In this document: positions 1-8,647 of the stretch, piece by piece
Numbering within the stretch: the stretch's first letter is position 1
How the letters are laid out: every line of letters starts with the position of its first letter
NCBI GenBank assembly: GCA_017442535.1
Contig: JAFRZL010000020.1
Coordinates: forward strand, 29,976-93,975
Source: Bacillota bacterium
Lineage (GTDB): Bacteria > Bacillota > Clostridia > Lachnospirales > Bianqueaceae
DNA: 64,000 bases
Reading direction: 5' to 3'
The notes under the pieces: model-generated
The model's input: only the letters and a program-made list of their open reading frames with translations
Databases searched by the model: none
What the model was told of the DNA's origin: nothing
Position numbers and translations under genes: made by a program

Positions 1-1
1 G

Positions 2-712
2 AAGCATAAATATCCTTTCCTGAAGGGCCTTTTCAGCTCGTTCAAGGTGCCTGGTAATCTTGTCAGACGCATGTTCCGGCGCGGAACTCCGCTGCTCTTG
101 AATGAATTCCTCTGGTCCCTCGCTATGAGCGCGATCATGCAGAGCTATTCGACCAGGGGGCTCGCGGCGGTGGCCGCGCTGAATATCAACAGTACGGTCG
201 TAAACCTGTTTGCGCAAGGTTATTTTGCGATGGGATCCGCGGTGGCGATCATTGTGGGCCAACTCCTCGGAGCGGGCAAATACGAGGAGGCCAGGCAGAC
301 GGATTATAAACTGATCGCCTTTGGAGTAGCGGTCAGTGTGGTGATCGGGGCGGCGGCAGCCTTGCTCGCGCCTCTCTTCCCGCGACTGTATAATACGTCG
401 CAGGAAGTCAGAGATCTTGCAGCATCACTTCTCAGGATCGCGGCCTGCTTTATGCCGCTCACGGCTTTCTGCCATACCTGCTATTTTACGCTGCGTTCAG
501 GCGGCAAAACCATTATGACTTTTTTCTTTGACAGCTTCTATGTGATGGTGCTGGTTTACCCGATCTCGTTCCTGCTGTCAAGATATACCGGCCTGCCCAT
601 GCAGAGCCTGTATGCCTGCGTCTGCGCGGTGGATTTTATCAAAGCGACGGTTGGATTTATCCTGGTGCGCAAGGGCGTATGGATCAATAATATCATTTCC
701 GAAATCGATTAA
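2..712 (+). CDS. MATE family efflux transporter, C-terminal part (5' end outside window)
   Basis: The reading frame is open from the left edge, so the gene starts upstream of the window. About 236 C-terminal residues are visible, with at least five hydrophobic segments, which matches the second half of a MATE (multidrug and toxin extrusion) or MatE-like transporter of about 450 residues. MATE proteins export cationic drugs or metabolites in exchange for sodium ions or protons. Features typical of the second MATE repeat are the block around NEFLWSLAMS, a helix with QGYFAMGSAVAIIVGQLLGAG, and the RSGGKT turn before the last helices. A hairpin terminator follows, separating it from the dcw operon. 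The family call is fairly secure; the substrate is unknown. Confidence 0.85.
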   Translation, partial: KHKYPFLKGLFSSFKVPGNLVRRMFRRGTPLLLNEFLWSLAMSAIMQSYSTRGLAAVAALNINSTVVNLFAQGYFAMGSAVAIIVGQLLGAGKYEEARQTDYKLIAFGVAVSVVIGAAAALLAPLFPRLYNTSQEVRDLAASLLRIAACFMPLTAFCHTCYFTLRSGGKTIMTFFFDSFYVMVLVYPISFLLSRYTGLPMQSLYACVCAVDFIKATVGFILVRKGVWINNIISEID

Positions 713-759
713 TCGCAGTTCCCGGGGCGCTGCCGGGACTTCAGTTGCGGCTTTGTCAT

Positions 760-797
760 GAGCCGGTCCAAGACAATGGACCGGCTCAATTTTTTTA
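760..797 (+). terminator. Rho-independent terminator after the MATE gene
   Basis: A perfect 10-bp stem (GAGCCGGTCC at 760-769 with GGACCGGCTC at 778-787) with an 8-nt loop is followed by a run of T. It isolates the dcw promoter from upstream transcription. Confidence 0.88.
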
Positions 798-817
798 GAA
801 AAAATCGCAAATTCCTA

Positions 818-845
818 TTGCATTTTCCATAAAATATGGTATAAT
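818..845 (+). promoter_or_regulatory. Promoter of the mraZ-dcw operon
   Basis: TTGCAT (818-823) and a perfect TATAAT (840-845) are separated by 16 nt. The promoter lies about 65 bp before the mraZ start and just after the upstream terminator. The last base of the -10 box is the first base of the TGGAG repeat array. Confidence 0.8.
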
Positions 846-889
846 GGAGCCAAGTGGAGCAAGTTGTAGGCAAATGGAGCCAAATGGAG
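845..889 (+). promoter_or_regulatory. Putative MraZ operator: TGGAG direct repeats with 10-bp period
   Basis: TGGAG occurs at 845-849, 855-859, 875-879 and 885-889, with a degenerate TGTAG at 865-869, so five units fall exactly 10 bp apart. MraZ proteins are known to bind TGGNN direct repeats separated by 5 nt and to repress their own operon. The array starts at the -10 box and covers the transcription start, where bound MraZ would block initiation. The assignment is inferred from this match to the known binding mode. Confidence 0.82.
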
Positions 890-908
890 AAAAAGGAGGT
901 GAGAATTC

Positions 909-1382
909 ATGTTCTGCAATAAGTACAGCCACACGATTGACGATAAGGGGCGGATGATTATTCCGACCGAATATCGCGACGAATTGATCGAGCAGGATAT
1001 GGAGATTTCTCACCGCTTCTATGTGACCACGAATCTGTGGGATCCGGAAGGAACCAAGGAGCCATGCCTCTGCCTCTGGCCCGAGACCAATTACAGGCGG
1101 CTTCGCGACAGACTGGCCGGTGTATCGGAGAGCAGCGACGAGATTCGCCGCCTTAAGAGAAAGTTTTTCTCCGATACTCAGTCCACCACACTGGACAAGC
1201 AGGGACGCGTACTGATCGATCCGGATCTGAAGCGTTATGCAGGCATTGAGCGCAATGTCATGCTTGTCGGCATGGACGAGCGGATCGAGGTCTGGAACCG
1301 CGACGCCTGGCAGGCTTATATGGGTGGTTCCCAGGAGACGAACGGTTCCTGGAACGATACCCTGAAACAGCTCGGATTTTAA
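909..1382 (+). CDS. mraZ: Transcriptional regulator MraZ
   Basis: MraZ is the AbrB-fold DNA-binding protein that opens most bacterial dcw clusters and represses its own operon. The 157 residues show the two SpoVT/AbrB-like halves: HTIDDKGRMIIPTEYRD near the N-terminus and TTLDKQGRVLIDPDLKRYAGI near residue 97. Family members are usually about 140-150 residues. A strong AAAGGAGGTGAG ribosome binding site fixes the start. The gene is followed after 28 nt by rsmH, as is usual, and its own candidate binding sites lie just upstream. Confidence 0.97.
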   Translation: MFCNKYSHTIDDKGRMIIPTEYRDELIEQDMEISHRFYVTTNLWDPEGTKEPCLCLWPETNYRRLRDRLAGVSESSDEIRRLKRKFFSDTQSTTLDKQGRVLIDPDLKRYAGIERNVMLVGMDERIEVWNRDAWQAYMGGSQETNGSWNDTLKQLGF

Positions 1383-1410
1383 CCGGGACGACGGATGAGA
1401 GGACGCAACC

Positions 1411-2352
1411 ATGGAATTCAGGCACATATCCGTCCTACGTGAGGAATGCATCCACGAGCTTCACATTCAACCTAATGGCATTTATGTTGACGGTACCCTC
1501 GGAGGGGCCGGTCACGCGTACGAAATCTGCCGGCGGCTTACGCCTGAGGGAAGGTTGATCGGCATCGACCAGGATCAGGAAGCCGTTGAAAATGGCCGGA
1601 TCAGGCTGGCCGAGTTTCCGAATGTTACGATTGTCAGAGACAATTTTCGGAACATAAGAGAAGTGTTAAGAGAACTCGGGGTTCAGCAGGTACAGGGATT
1701 CCTGCTGGATCTCGGGGTCTCGTCCAAGCAGCTGGATGACGCCGGCAGGGGATTCTCCTACATGCACGACGCACCGCTCGATATGAGAATGGATAACCGG
1801 TCCGATCTGGACGCAGCCAAGGTCGTCAATACCTACTCGCAGGAAGAACTGAAGCAGGTGATTGAGGATTACGGCGAAGAGCATTGGGCGGCCCGGATCG
1901 CGGAATTCATTGTCAGAGAACGCATGCAGCAGCCGATACAGACGACGGGCGATTTAGTCCGGATCATCAAGGCGGCCATCCCCAGGGGAGCCCGGGAGGA
2001 TGGCCAGCACCCGGCCAAAAGAACTTTCCAGGCGATCCGCATCGAGGTCAATCACGAGCTGACGATCCTGGATCAGGCGCTCAGCGATATGTGCGAACTG
2101 CTCGCGCCGGGCGGACGCATCTGCGTCATCACCTTCCATTCACTGGAAGACCGAATTGTCAAACAGACCTTTAAGCGTCTGGAAAATCCCTGTATATGCC
2201 CCAAAGAATTTCCGGTCTGCGTCTGCGGGCGCAAACCTCTCATAAAAAATCTGACGCGTAAGCCCATTCTGCCGGCAGCGGAGGAGATCGAAAACAATCC
2301 CCGCTCCCGCAGCGCCAAACTCAGAGTGGCAGAGCGTCTGCCCAATCAATAA
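1411..2352 (+). CDS. rsmH: 16S rRNA (cytosine(1402)-N(4))-methyltransferase RsmH
   Basis: RsmH (MraW) methylates N4 of C1402 in the 16S rRNA P site using S-adenosylmethionine. The 313-residue length is normal. Diagnostic segments include the opening [13 protein letters not shown], the SAM-binding [15 protein letters not shown], the [20 protein letters not shown] block and the C-terminal [14 protein letters not shown]. It sits second in the dcw operon, directly after mraZ. The ATG start is supported by position and full-length N-terminal alignment to the family; the ribosome binding site (GAGAGGA) is moderate. Confidence 0.97.
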   Translation: MEFRHISVLREECIHELHIQPNGIYVDGTLGGAGHAYEICRRLTPEGRLIGIDQDQEAVENGRIRLAEFPNVTIVRDNFRNIREVLRELGVQQVQGFLLDLGVSSKQLDDAGRGFSYMHDAPLDMRMDNRSDLDAAKVVNTYSQEELKQVIEDYGEEHWAARIAEFIVRERMQQPIQTTGDLVRIIKAAIPRGAREDGQHPAKRTFQAIRIEVNHELTILDQALSDMCELLAPGGRICVITFHSLEDRIVKQTFKRLENPCICPKEFPVCVCGRKPLIKNLTRKPILPAAEEIENNPRSRSAKLRVAERLPNQ

Positions 2353-2407
2353 TTGCCTGTTCAGCTAAGTCTGAACAGAGTACAATACTTGGAAAGGAGG
2401 TGCCCTG

Positions 2408-2959
2408 ATGGCTCCTGAGATGGAATACACCGTCGATCTGTTTGAAGAAGAGCAGACCTATACATCCGGCAATCTGGCCTATCAGCTGGCGCCGGCCTTC
2501 CCCGATACAGAAATCTGGGAACCCGAATTCACACCGGAAGAGCAGCCGGAAACGGTGCAGAAGCCCTATGTGCTTCCTCAGCCTGAACGTAGGCCGGCTC
2601 CCGCCTTCCCCCTGTATAAGAGAGTGCTGCTGATCGGCGGCGTCCTGATCTGCGGCCTGTTGATGCTTTCGATTGCCGCTGACTACAGCCGGCTGTTTGA
2701 GGCAAGACAGGTTCTGGCCGAGCAGCAGGAGATCCTGAATCTGGAACGTAAGCACTCCGAGATCCTGAAGGATACGGCCGTCACCGGCCTCTCTCTGACG
2801 GATCTGCGCCTGTACGCCATAGAGAAGCTGTCCATGCGCGATGCCGTAAGCGGAGAGATAGTGGAGCTTGGCCCGCTGAACGCGGCCTACACCGTTCAGG
2901 AGGAGACACAGGCAGAACATCAGGAGACACAGGTCAAATTCCACTTCTTCGGCAAATAA
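2408..2959 (+). CDS. ftsL: Cell division protein FtsL-like (septum formation initiator)
   Basis: This is a bitopic membrane protein of 183 residues. About 70 acidic, proline-rich cytoplasmic residues are followed by one membrane segment (VLLIGGVLICGLLMLSIAA, about residues 76-95) and a short extracellular coiled coil rich in Glu, Gln and Leu (about 97-130). This is the FtsL/DivIC-type layout; such proteins join DivIB/FtsQ and the septal transpeptidase in the divisome. Sequence conservation in the family is very low, so the call rests on topology and on its place between rsmH and the division penicillin-binding protein. A strong GGAAAGGAGG ribosome binding site precedes the ATG. Confidence 0.82.
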   Translation: MAPEMEYTVDLFEEEQTYTSGNLAYQLAPAFPDTEIWEPEFTPEEQPETVQKPYVLPQPERRPAPAFPLYKRVLLIGGVLICGLLMLSIAADYSRLFEARQVLAEQQEILNLERKHSEILKDTAVTGLSLTDLRLYAIEKLSMRDAVSGEIVELGPLNAAYTVQEETQAEHQETQVKFHFFGK

Positions 2960-2965
2960 ACAAAT

Positions 2966-3002
2966 GGCCTGGCGATCATCACCGGGCCTTATTCATTTTT
3001 TT
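2966..3002 (+). terminator. Intra-operon hairpin with T-run between ftsL and pbp (possible attenuator)
   Basis: GGCCTGG (2966-2972) pairs with CCGGGCC (2982-2988), with one G-U pair and a 9-nt loop, and is followed by a T-rich tract ending in seven T. It lies between two genes that should be co-transcribed, so it probably reduces rather than stops read-through. It also shows that the ATG at 2964 is not the start of the downstream gene. Confidence 0.6.
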
Positions 3003-3023
3003 GAAAGGATAGGAAAGGATACC

Positions 3024-4796
3024 ATGGCTACTCCAGGCAGTGATTCCAAGCAGAAGAGCCGGATGTTTATCGCAGCCCTGATCATTACACTGATAATGAT
3101 CGGGCTTTTTGCGCGTCTGCTCTGGCTGCAGCTGACCAAGGGCGAGGAGTATGAAAAAGCTATCCGAAGCCAGATGGGTGCTTCCTACAGTGAAGAACTG
3201 GCTGCGCTCAGGGGAAGTATTTATGACCGCAACGGGAGCGTCCTGGCCCAGAGTGAGCGTGTGTACCATGTCGTGATTGATCCTAAAATGCTGCAGGAGG
3301 CCGACCTGGTCACTCAGCAGTCCACGATCAATGAGCTGTCCAAAATCCTGAATGTCCGAGATAACCGCATGCTGGAGAAATTCCTGCAGCCGGAGTATAA
3401 GGATAGCCAGTACGAGCACTTTGCAGCTGGCTATAATATCTCCGAGGCCAAGAAGGAACTGATCGAGGATCGTATTGCTTCCGGCGATGTGGCCGGGGTA
3501 TGGTTTGAGGAGATCCAGCGGCGCAATTACCCCGGAAACGAACTGGCTTCACATGTGATCGGCTTTAACAGCGCTTACGGACTGGAATACTATTATGACA
3601 GTACACTTTCAGGAAACGCCGGCCGCAGGATGAGGGTCGCGGGTCCGAACGGAGAGTATGACGAAGAAGTCGTCGAACCCTCCAACGGCTATTCGCTGGT
3701 AACGACGCTTGATCAGACCATGCAGTATTATCTGGAAGAGTCGCTGCTCGCGGCCATCAAGAAAGAGAACGCACTGCGTGCGGTCGGGATCCTCATGAAT
3801 CCCAAGACGGGCGAGGTTTATGCGATGGCTTCATATCCGACCTTCGATCTGAATGATCCGGAGAAGGTCATCGGACTGACATCCAAGTACAAGCTGGAAG
3901 ATACCCGCAAACCTGATTTTCTGCCCAATCTGTGGATGAACAGCGCCGTCAACTGGACATACCAGCCCGGATCCACCTACAAGCCCATTTTCGCGGCTTC
4001 TGCACTGGATAACGGGTCCATCACCGAGAAAGACAAGTTCGATTGCCATTCGGAGTATTACTACTATGATATGGTTTTCAAATGCGCCTATAATGAGGCG
4101 CACGGCGAGCAGACCATCAGGCAGATCATCCAGAATTCCTGCAATATCGGTATGATCCAGGTGAGTCAGCTGATCTCTACGGAAGAGTATTACCAGTACC
4201 AGGTCGGGTTCGGGATCGGAAGCGCGACGGGAATCGACCTTCCGGCCGAATCCTCCGGCTATTATCTGGTCTATAATCTGGATAATATGGGGCCGGTGGA
4301 GCGCGCGACCACCGCATTCGGTCAGGGCTTTAACCTGACACCGATCCAGATGATCACTGCCGGATCGGCCGCGGTAAACGACGGCAAACTGATGCAGCCC
4401 TATATCGTCAGCAAAATCGTGGATGAAAACGGCCGGACCATCCGTGAGACGCAGCCTCGTGTCGTCCGGCAGGTCATATCCGCCGATACCTCCGCCATCA
4501 TCCGGGACGGCATGGAAGCCGTTGTCGAAGGTGGTACCGGAACGGGTGTACAGCTCGAAGGCTACCGCATCGGCGGCAAGACCGGAACGGCCGAGAAGGG
4601 CGATTATGCCGAGCATAAATACGTCGTATCCTTCCTGGGCTTCGCACCCATGGACGATCCGCAGATCGCCATCCTGATCATCCTGGATGAAGCAGACAGC
4701 AATAACACTTCCGGCGCGCAGTCGGTAGCGGCGGAAGTATTGGCCAAGACTTTGCCATATATGAATATCTATCCGGTCGAGGAGGGAAAAGAATGA
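3024..4796 (+). CDS. ftsI: Division penicillin-binding protein (class B transpeptidase, FtsI/PBP2 type)
   Basis: This class B penicillin-binding protein cross-links septal peptidoglycan with FtsW. A single membrane anchor (about residues 13-35) is followed by the PBP dimerisation domain (RGSIYDRNGSVLA near residue 62) and a transpeptidase domain. The active-site motifs are complete: STYK with nucleophile Ser317 and Lys320, SCN at 372-374, and KTG at 519-521. At 590 residues it ends soon after the transpeptidase and carries no PASTA repeats, so it resembles a minimal FtsI/PbpB rather than SpoVD. I chose the ATG after GGATAGGAAAGGAT; an ATG 60 nt upstream lies inside a hairpin. Its stop overlaps murE by 4 nt, indicating translational coupling. 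Confidence 0.93.
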   Translation: MATPGSDSKQKSRMFIAALIITLIMIGLFARLLWLQLTKGEEYEKAIRSQMGASYSEELAALRGSIYDRNGSVLAQSERVYHVVIDPKMLQEADLVTQQSTINELSKILNVRDNRMLEKFLQPEYKDSQYEHFAAGYNISEAKKELIEDRIASGDVAGVWFEEIQRRNYPGNELASHVIGFNSAYGLEYYYDSTLSGNAGRRMRVAGPNGEYDEEVVEPSNGYSLVTTLDQTMQYYLEESLLAAIKKENALRAVGILMNPKTGEVYAMASYPTFDLNDPEKVIGLTSKYKLEDTRKPDFLPNLWMNSAVNWTYQPGSTYKPIFAASALDNGSITEKDKFDCHSEYYYYDMVFKCAYNEAHGEQTIRQIIQNSCNIGMIQVSQLISTEEYYQYQVGFGIGSATGIDLPAESSGYYLVYNLDNMGPVERATTAFGQGFNLTPIQMITAGSAAVNDGKLMQPYIVSKIVDENGRTIRETQPRVVRQVISADTSAIIRDGMEAVVEGGTGTGVQLEGYRIGGKTGTAEKGDYAEHKYVVSFLGFAPMDDPQIAILIILDEADSNNTSGAQSVAAEVLAKTLPYMNIYPVEEGKE

Positions 4797-6256
4797 ATTG
4801 GAAACAGTTGATGTGCGGTGTGGAGTACAAGGTGCTCGCCTGCGGCGGGGAAGCCGATATCACATCGATCGAATATGATTCGCGTAAGCTGGTCCCAGGC
4901 AGCGCCTTTGTGGCTGTGAAAGGAACGGCTTTTGACGGGCACGATTTTGTGGAACAGGCTGCCGGTCGTGGAGCCGTCATGGCGGTCGTGGAGCATGAAC
5001 TCCCTTCCTATCCCGAGAATATGACGGTGCTCTGCGTGGAAAGCACGCTGACAGCCATGCCGATGATGGCCATCAATTTCTATGACAAGCCTTCGGATGA
5101 TATGACGATGGTCGGCGTGACCGGAACGAAGGGCAAGACCACCACAACTACACTGATCCACCGCATCATGATGGCTGCGGGGCACAAAGCCGGACTGATC
5201 GGTACGATCGAGAACAAGATCGGCGAAGAGACTTTTCCCGCGCAGTATACCACTCCCCAGGCGTTTGACCTGGAGAAGCTGCTGTTCCGTATGAAGAATG
5301 AGGGCGTGGACGCGGTTACGATGGAGGTTTCATCGCATGCACTCGCGCTGCATCGCGTGGACGGCATGAAATTTGATGTGGCCCTCTTTACGAATCTTTC
5401 GCTGGATCATCTGGATTTTCATCACACAATGGAAGCCTATCTGGAGGCTAAAATGGAGCTCTTCCACCGGGCGAGGCTTGGACTTACCAATCTGGACAGT
5501 CCGGAAGGCCGCAAAGTTCTCGAGGCGGGCTATTGCCGGATGCTCGGCTATGCCATCGATGAAGAATCGGCGGATTACCGGGCTATGAATGTCAGCATGA
5601 CGATCCATGGCCTTGAATATGATCTGCGTATGCCTGACGGGAAAAGCTTTCATATTCAGTATCCTTTCCCGGGACGCTTTAATGTCTACAATACGCTGGC
5701 TGCGTCGGCCGTCTGCCTGCTGCTCGGAATCAGTCCCGAGGTGATCGTGGAGGAGCTTGGACGCAGAGACCGGCTGGTTCGGGGCCGTTTCCAGACGGTC
5801 CACGGACCGAATGAACTCGCGGCCATCGTGGACTATGCGCATGCGCCGGACGCGCTCGTCAATGTCCTTACCACGATCGATGAATTCAAAACAAAGCGTG
5901 TGATCACCATTGTCGGCTGCGGCGGAGACCGCGACCGGACCAAGAGACCCGTCATGGCGAAGGTGGCCGGGGAATACAGCGATTATGTGATCCTGACTTC
6001 GGATAATCCCCGGACGGAGGATCCGTATGCGATCCTAGCCGAGATGGAACCCGGCATCCGGGAGACCGGAACCCCCTACGAAGTGATCGAGAACCGCAGA
6101 CAGGCGATCCGGCATGCCGTTCAAATCGCCGAGCCGGGCGATGTGATCCTGATCGCCGGCAAGGGCCATGAGGATTATCAGATTATCGGCCGTGAGAAAA
6201 CACATTTTGACGATGTCGAAGAAGTTGAAAAAGCCTTTCGGGAGGTGCACGCATGA
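4793..6256 (+). CDS. murE: UDP-N-acetylmuramoyl-L-alanyl-D-glutamate--2,6-diaminopimelate ligase
   Basis: MurE adds the third amino acid to the peptidoglycan stem peptide in the cytoplasm, using ATP. The 487 residues show the N-terminal UDP-MurNAc domain (SIEYDSRKLVPGSAFVAVKG), the ATP-binding GTKGKT (111-116), the YAHAPDAL block, and DNPR at 404-407. DNPR is the known signature for meso-diaminopimelate selectivity (lysine-adding enzymes differ there), so the organism should have mDAP-type peptidoglycan. The start overlaps the penicillin-binding protein stop and the stop overlaps the murF start, each as ATGA. Confidence 0.97.
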   Translation: MNWKQLMCGVEYKVLACGGEADITSIEYDSRKLVPGSAFVAVKGTAFDGHDFVEQAAGRGAVMAVVEHELPSYPENMTVLCVESTLTAMPMMAINFYDKPSDDMTMVGVTGTKGKTTTTTLIHRIMMAAGHKAGLIGTIENKIGEETFPAQYTTPQAFDLEKLLFRMKNEGVDAVTMEVSSHALALHRVDGMKFDVALFTNLSLDHLDFHHTMEAYLEAKMELFHRARLGLTNLDSPEGRKVLEAGYCRMLGYAIDEESADYRAMNVSMTIHGLEYDLRMPDGKSFHIQYPFPGRFNVYNTLAASAVCLLLGISPEVIVEELGRRDRLVRGRFQTVHGPNELAAIVDYAHAPDALVNVLTTIDEFKTKRVITIVGCGGDRDRTKRPVMAKVAGEYSDYVILTSDNPRTEDPYAILAEMEPGIRETGTPYEVIENRRQAIRHAVQIAEPGDVILIAGKGHEDYQIIGREKTHFDDVEEVEKAFREVHA

Positions 6257-7656
6257 TACCGATTTCCTATGAAATGATTCGTGAAGCGGTGGAGGGAGAA
6301 TACCGCGGGACGCTTTCAGGCCCTGTTACCTCCGTCGTGATCGATTCACGCCAGGTTACAGAGGGAGCCCTTTTCGTGGCCGTCAAGGGCGAAAAGGTGG
6401 ACGCACACCGCTTTATCCCCAATGCTTATGCCGCGGGAGCAGTCTGTGTTTTCGCTTCGCGTGAATATGCATCTGCCAATGAGATCGAGGTGCCTGAGGG
6501 CCGTCTGCTGGTCATCACCGAAGATCCGGTTTACGCGATGGGCCGCCTTGCAAAAGCATACAGGCATCTCTTCCATATTCCAGTTATTGCGGTGACCGGA
6601 AGCGTAGGCAAAACCACCGCCAAAGAGATGCTTGCGGCAGCTCTTTCCGCAGGGTTATGCGTGCATAAAACCCCGGGCAATCTCAACAGCCAGTTCGGCC
6701 TGCCGCTCTCGGTTTTCGGCCTGGAACGGGAGCATCAGGTGGCTGTCCTGGAAATGGGAATGAATCATTTCGGTGAGATCCGGTATCTGGCCGATATTGC
6801 CGAGCCCGATATCGGTGTGATTACAAATATCGGTGTCTCGCATATTGAATTTCTCGGGTCCCAGCGGGGGATCCTCAAGGCCAAAACAGAATTGCTGGAG
6901 CAGATGGACGAGCATAGCCATATGTTCTTTAACGGTGACGACCCGCTGCTGCGGGAATATGCCCAAACCTGCCGCATTCCACATACACTCTACGGCTTTG
7001 AGGAAGGCGCGGACATCCGCTGCGTTGATTACAAACAGAACGGCAAAATCCTGCAGGCAGAGATCATCGCTGACGGACATACAGTTCTGCTGGAAGCCCA
7101 GGCGCTTGGTAAGCATCTTGTCAATGCGATGATGATCGGTTTCGGCATCGGACGGTATCTTGGGCTAAGCGACGAAGTGATCAGGAAAGGGCTGCTTAGT
7201 TTTGCACCGACATCGCGGCGTATGAATGTTCACGAAACGGAGCACTACCTGATTCTGGACGATTCCTATAATGCCAGCCCGGCTTCCTGCAAAGCTGCGA
7301 TCGACGTTGCGGAAGGGCAGAAGAAACAGACCGGCCGCCGCCTCGTGGCTGTCCTCGGAGACATGTTTGAAATGGGTTTCTATGCTGCGCGCGCACACCG
7401 CGAAGTTGGCGCTTATGTGGCTGAAAACGGAGTGGACAAGCTGATCGCGGTCGGAGCGTTCTCCGCCGAAATGGCGGACGAGGCCACTAAAGTTGCCGCA
7501 GACCTTGGCAAAGACCTTGAAGTCGTTTATTATCCGAATCTTGACGAACTGAAGAAAAACCTCTTTTCAGAGCTCCGGGATGATGATATAATACTGGTTA
7601 AGGCCTCGAACGGGATGGCCTTCGGTTCACTGATTCCGATGTTGATAGGAGAATGA
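6253..7656 (+). CDS. murF: UDP-N-acetylmuramoyl-tripeptide--D-alanyl-D-alanine ligase
   Basis: MurF attaches D-Ala-D-Ala to the UDP-MurNAc tripeptide, the last cytoplasmic step of the stem peptide. Visible are the N-terminal SVVIDSRQVTEGALFVAVKGE region, the P-loop GSVGKTT (116-122), the HKTPGNLNSQFGLP segment, the catalytic VLEMGMNHFGEI block, and LDDSYNASPAS in the C-terminal domain. Length (467) is normal. It is coupled to murE by a 4-nt overlap, and mraY follows after 4 nt, so the three form one tight translational unit. Confidence 0.97.
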   Translation: MIPISYEMIREAVEGEYRGTLSGPVTSVVIDSRQVTEGALFVAVKGEKVDAHRFIPNAYAAGAVCVFASREYASANEIEVPEGRLLVITEDPVYAMGRLAKAYRHLFHIPVIAVTGSVGKTTAKEMLAAALSAGLCVHKTPGNLNSQFGLPLSVFGLEREHQVAVLEMGMNHFGEIRYLADIAEPDIGVITNIGVSHIEFLGSQRGILKAKTELLEQMDEHSHMFFNGDDPLLREYAQTCRIPHTLYGFEEGADIRCVDYKQNGKILQAEIIADGHTVLLEAQALGKHLVNAMMIGFGIGRYLGLSDEVIRKGLLSFAPTSRRMNVHETEHYLILDDSYNASPASCKAAIDVAEGQKKQTGRRLVAVLGDMFEMGFYAARAHREVGAYVAENGVDKLIAVGAFSAEMADEATKVAADLGKDLEVVYYPNLDELKKNLFSELRDDDIILVKASNGMAFGSLIPMLIGE

Positions 7657-7660
7657 TTTT

Positions 7661-8608
7661 ATGGAGACGACAGTTGTTCTGACTTTTCTGATTGCGTTCG
7701 CACTGCAGATGGTATTATGCCCGATCGGCATTCCGCTGCTTCACAAGCTTAAATTCGGCCAGTATATCCGCAAAGAGGGACCCGAGTCCCATCAAAAGAA
7801 AGCCGGCACGCCGACGATGGGAGGCATTATGATCCTCCTGGCTTTTGCCACGGCGATCCTGCTTAGCTTTAAGATCGATGCCCGACTGACTGCGGTGCTG
7901 CTGCTCTCGTTCGGCTTCGGTATCATCGGACTGCTGGATGACCTGCTTAAGGTTCTCAAGAAGAATAATGACGGCCTGAAGGCGTGGCAGAAATGGAGTC
8001 TTCAGTGCATCGCTGCCGGACTCTTCGTATGGTGGCTCAGCACGATCGGGGTAAAGACATCGATCCCGCTGCTCTTTACGCATCATCGTCTGGAGCTTGG
8101 CTTCGGCTATTACATCCTGGCTTTTATCTACATTCTTGGTTTTGTAAACGCGACCAATTTCACGGACGGCCTGGACGGACTTGCTTCCGGTGTCACGGTC
8201 GTCGTCGCCGCGTTCCTGGCTTTCATGGCTTTCAAAGCAGGGGATCCGCTGCAGATCGCCGCGGTGGCTATGATGGGGGCACTCCTGGGCTTCCTGGTCT
8301 TTAATGTAAATCCGGCCAAAGTCTTCATGGGCGATACTGGTTCGCTTGCGCTTGGCGGCTTTGTCTCTGCCATGGGCCTGTTGCTGGATATGCCCCTTGT
8401 CGTCCTGATCGTCGGCTTCATCTATGTGGCCGAGGTCGCGTCCGTCATGCTGCAGGTCGCGTATTTCAAGCTGACCCACGGCAAACGCATTTTCCGTATG
8501 GCCCCGATCCATCATCATTTTGAACTCGGAGGGTGGAAGGAGACGAAGGTCGTCGCCATCTTCATGATCGTGACCGCGGTACTGTGCATGATCGGTCTGA
8601 TCATGTAA
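7661..8608 (+). CDS. mraY: Phospho-N-acetylmuramoyl-pentapeptide-transferase
   Basis: MraY transfers phospho-MurNAc-pentapeptide to undecaprenyl phosphate at the membrane and so makes lipid I. The 315-residue, ten-helix protein carries the hallmark loops: SHQKKAGTPTMGG near residue 44, the aspartate pair in GLLDDLLK near residue 87, NATNFTDGLDGLA near residue 164, and the HHHFELGG motif near the C-terminus. The ATG follows murF by 4 nt with a GATAGGAG ribosome binding site. In most dcw clusters murD comes next; here ftsW does. Confidence 0.97.
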   Translation: METTVVLTFLIAFALQMVLCPIGIPLLHKLKFGQYIRKEGPESHQKKAGTPTMGGIMILLAFATAILLSFKIDARLTAVLLLSFGFGIIGLLDDLLKVLKKNNDGLKAWQKWSLQCIAAGLFVWWLSTIGVKTSIPLLFTHHRLELGFGYYILAFIYILGFVNATNFTDGLDGLASGVTVVVAAFLAFMAFKAGDPLQIAAVAMMGALLGFLVFNVNPAKVFMGDTGSLALGGFVSAMGLLLDMPLVVLIVGFIYVAEVASVMLQVAYFKLTHGKRIFRMAPIHHHFELGGWKETKVVAIFMIVTAVLCMIGLIM

Positions 8609-8647
8609 ACCAATACTTGACAGATTATAACAGGAAGGAGGGTTACC

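Noticed and set aside
2964..3023. ATG at 2964 as the start of the division penicillin-binding protein
   Set aside because: It lies in a hairpin with a T tract and has no ribosome binding site; ATG 3024 has GGATAGGAAAGGAT and begins a normal N-terminus.
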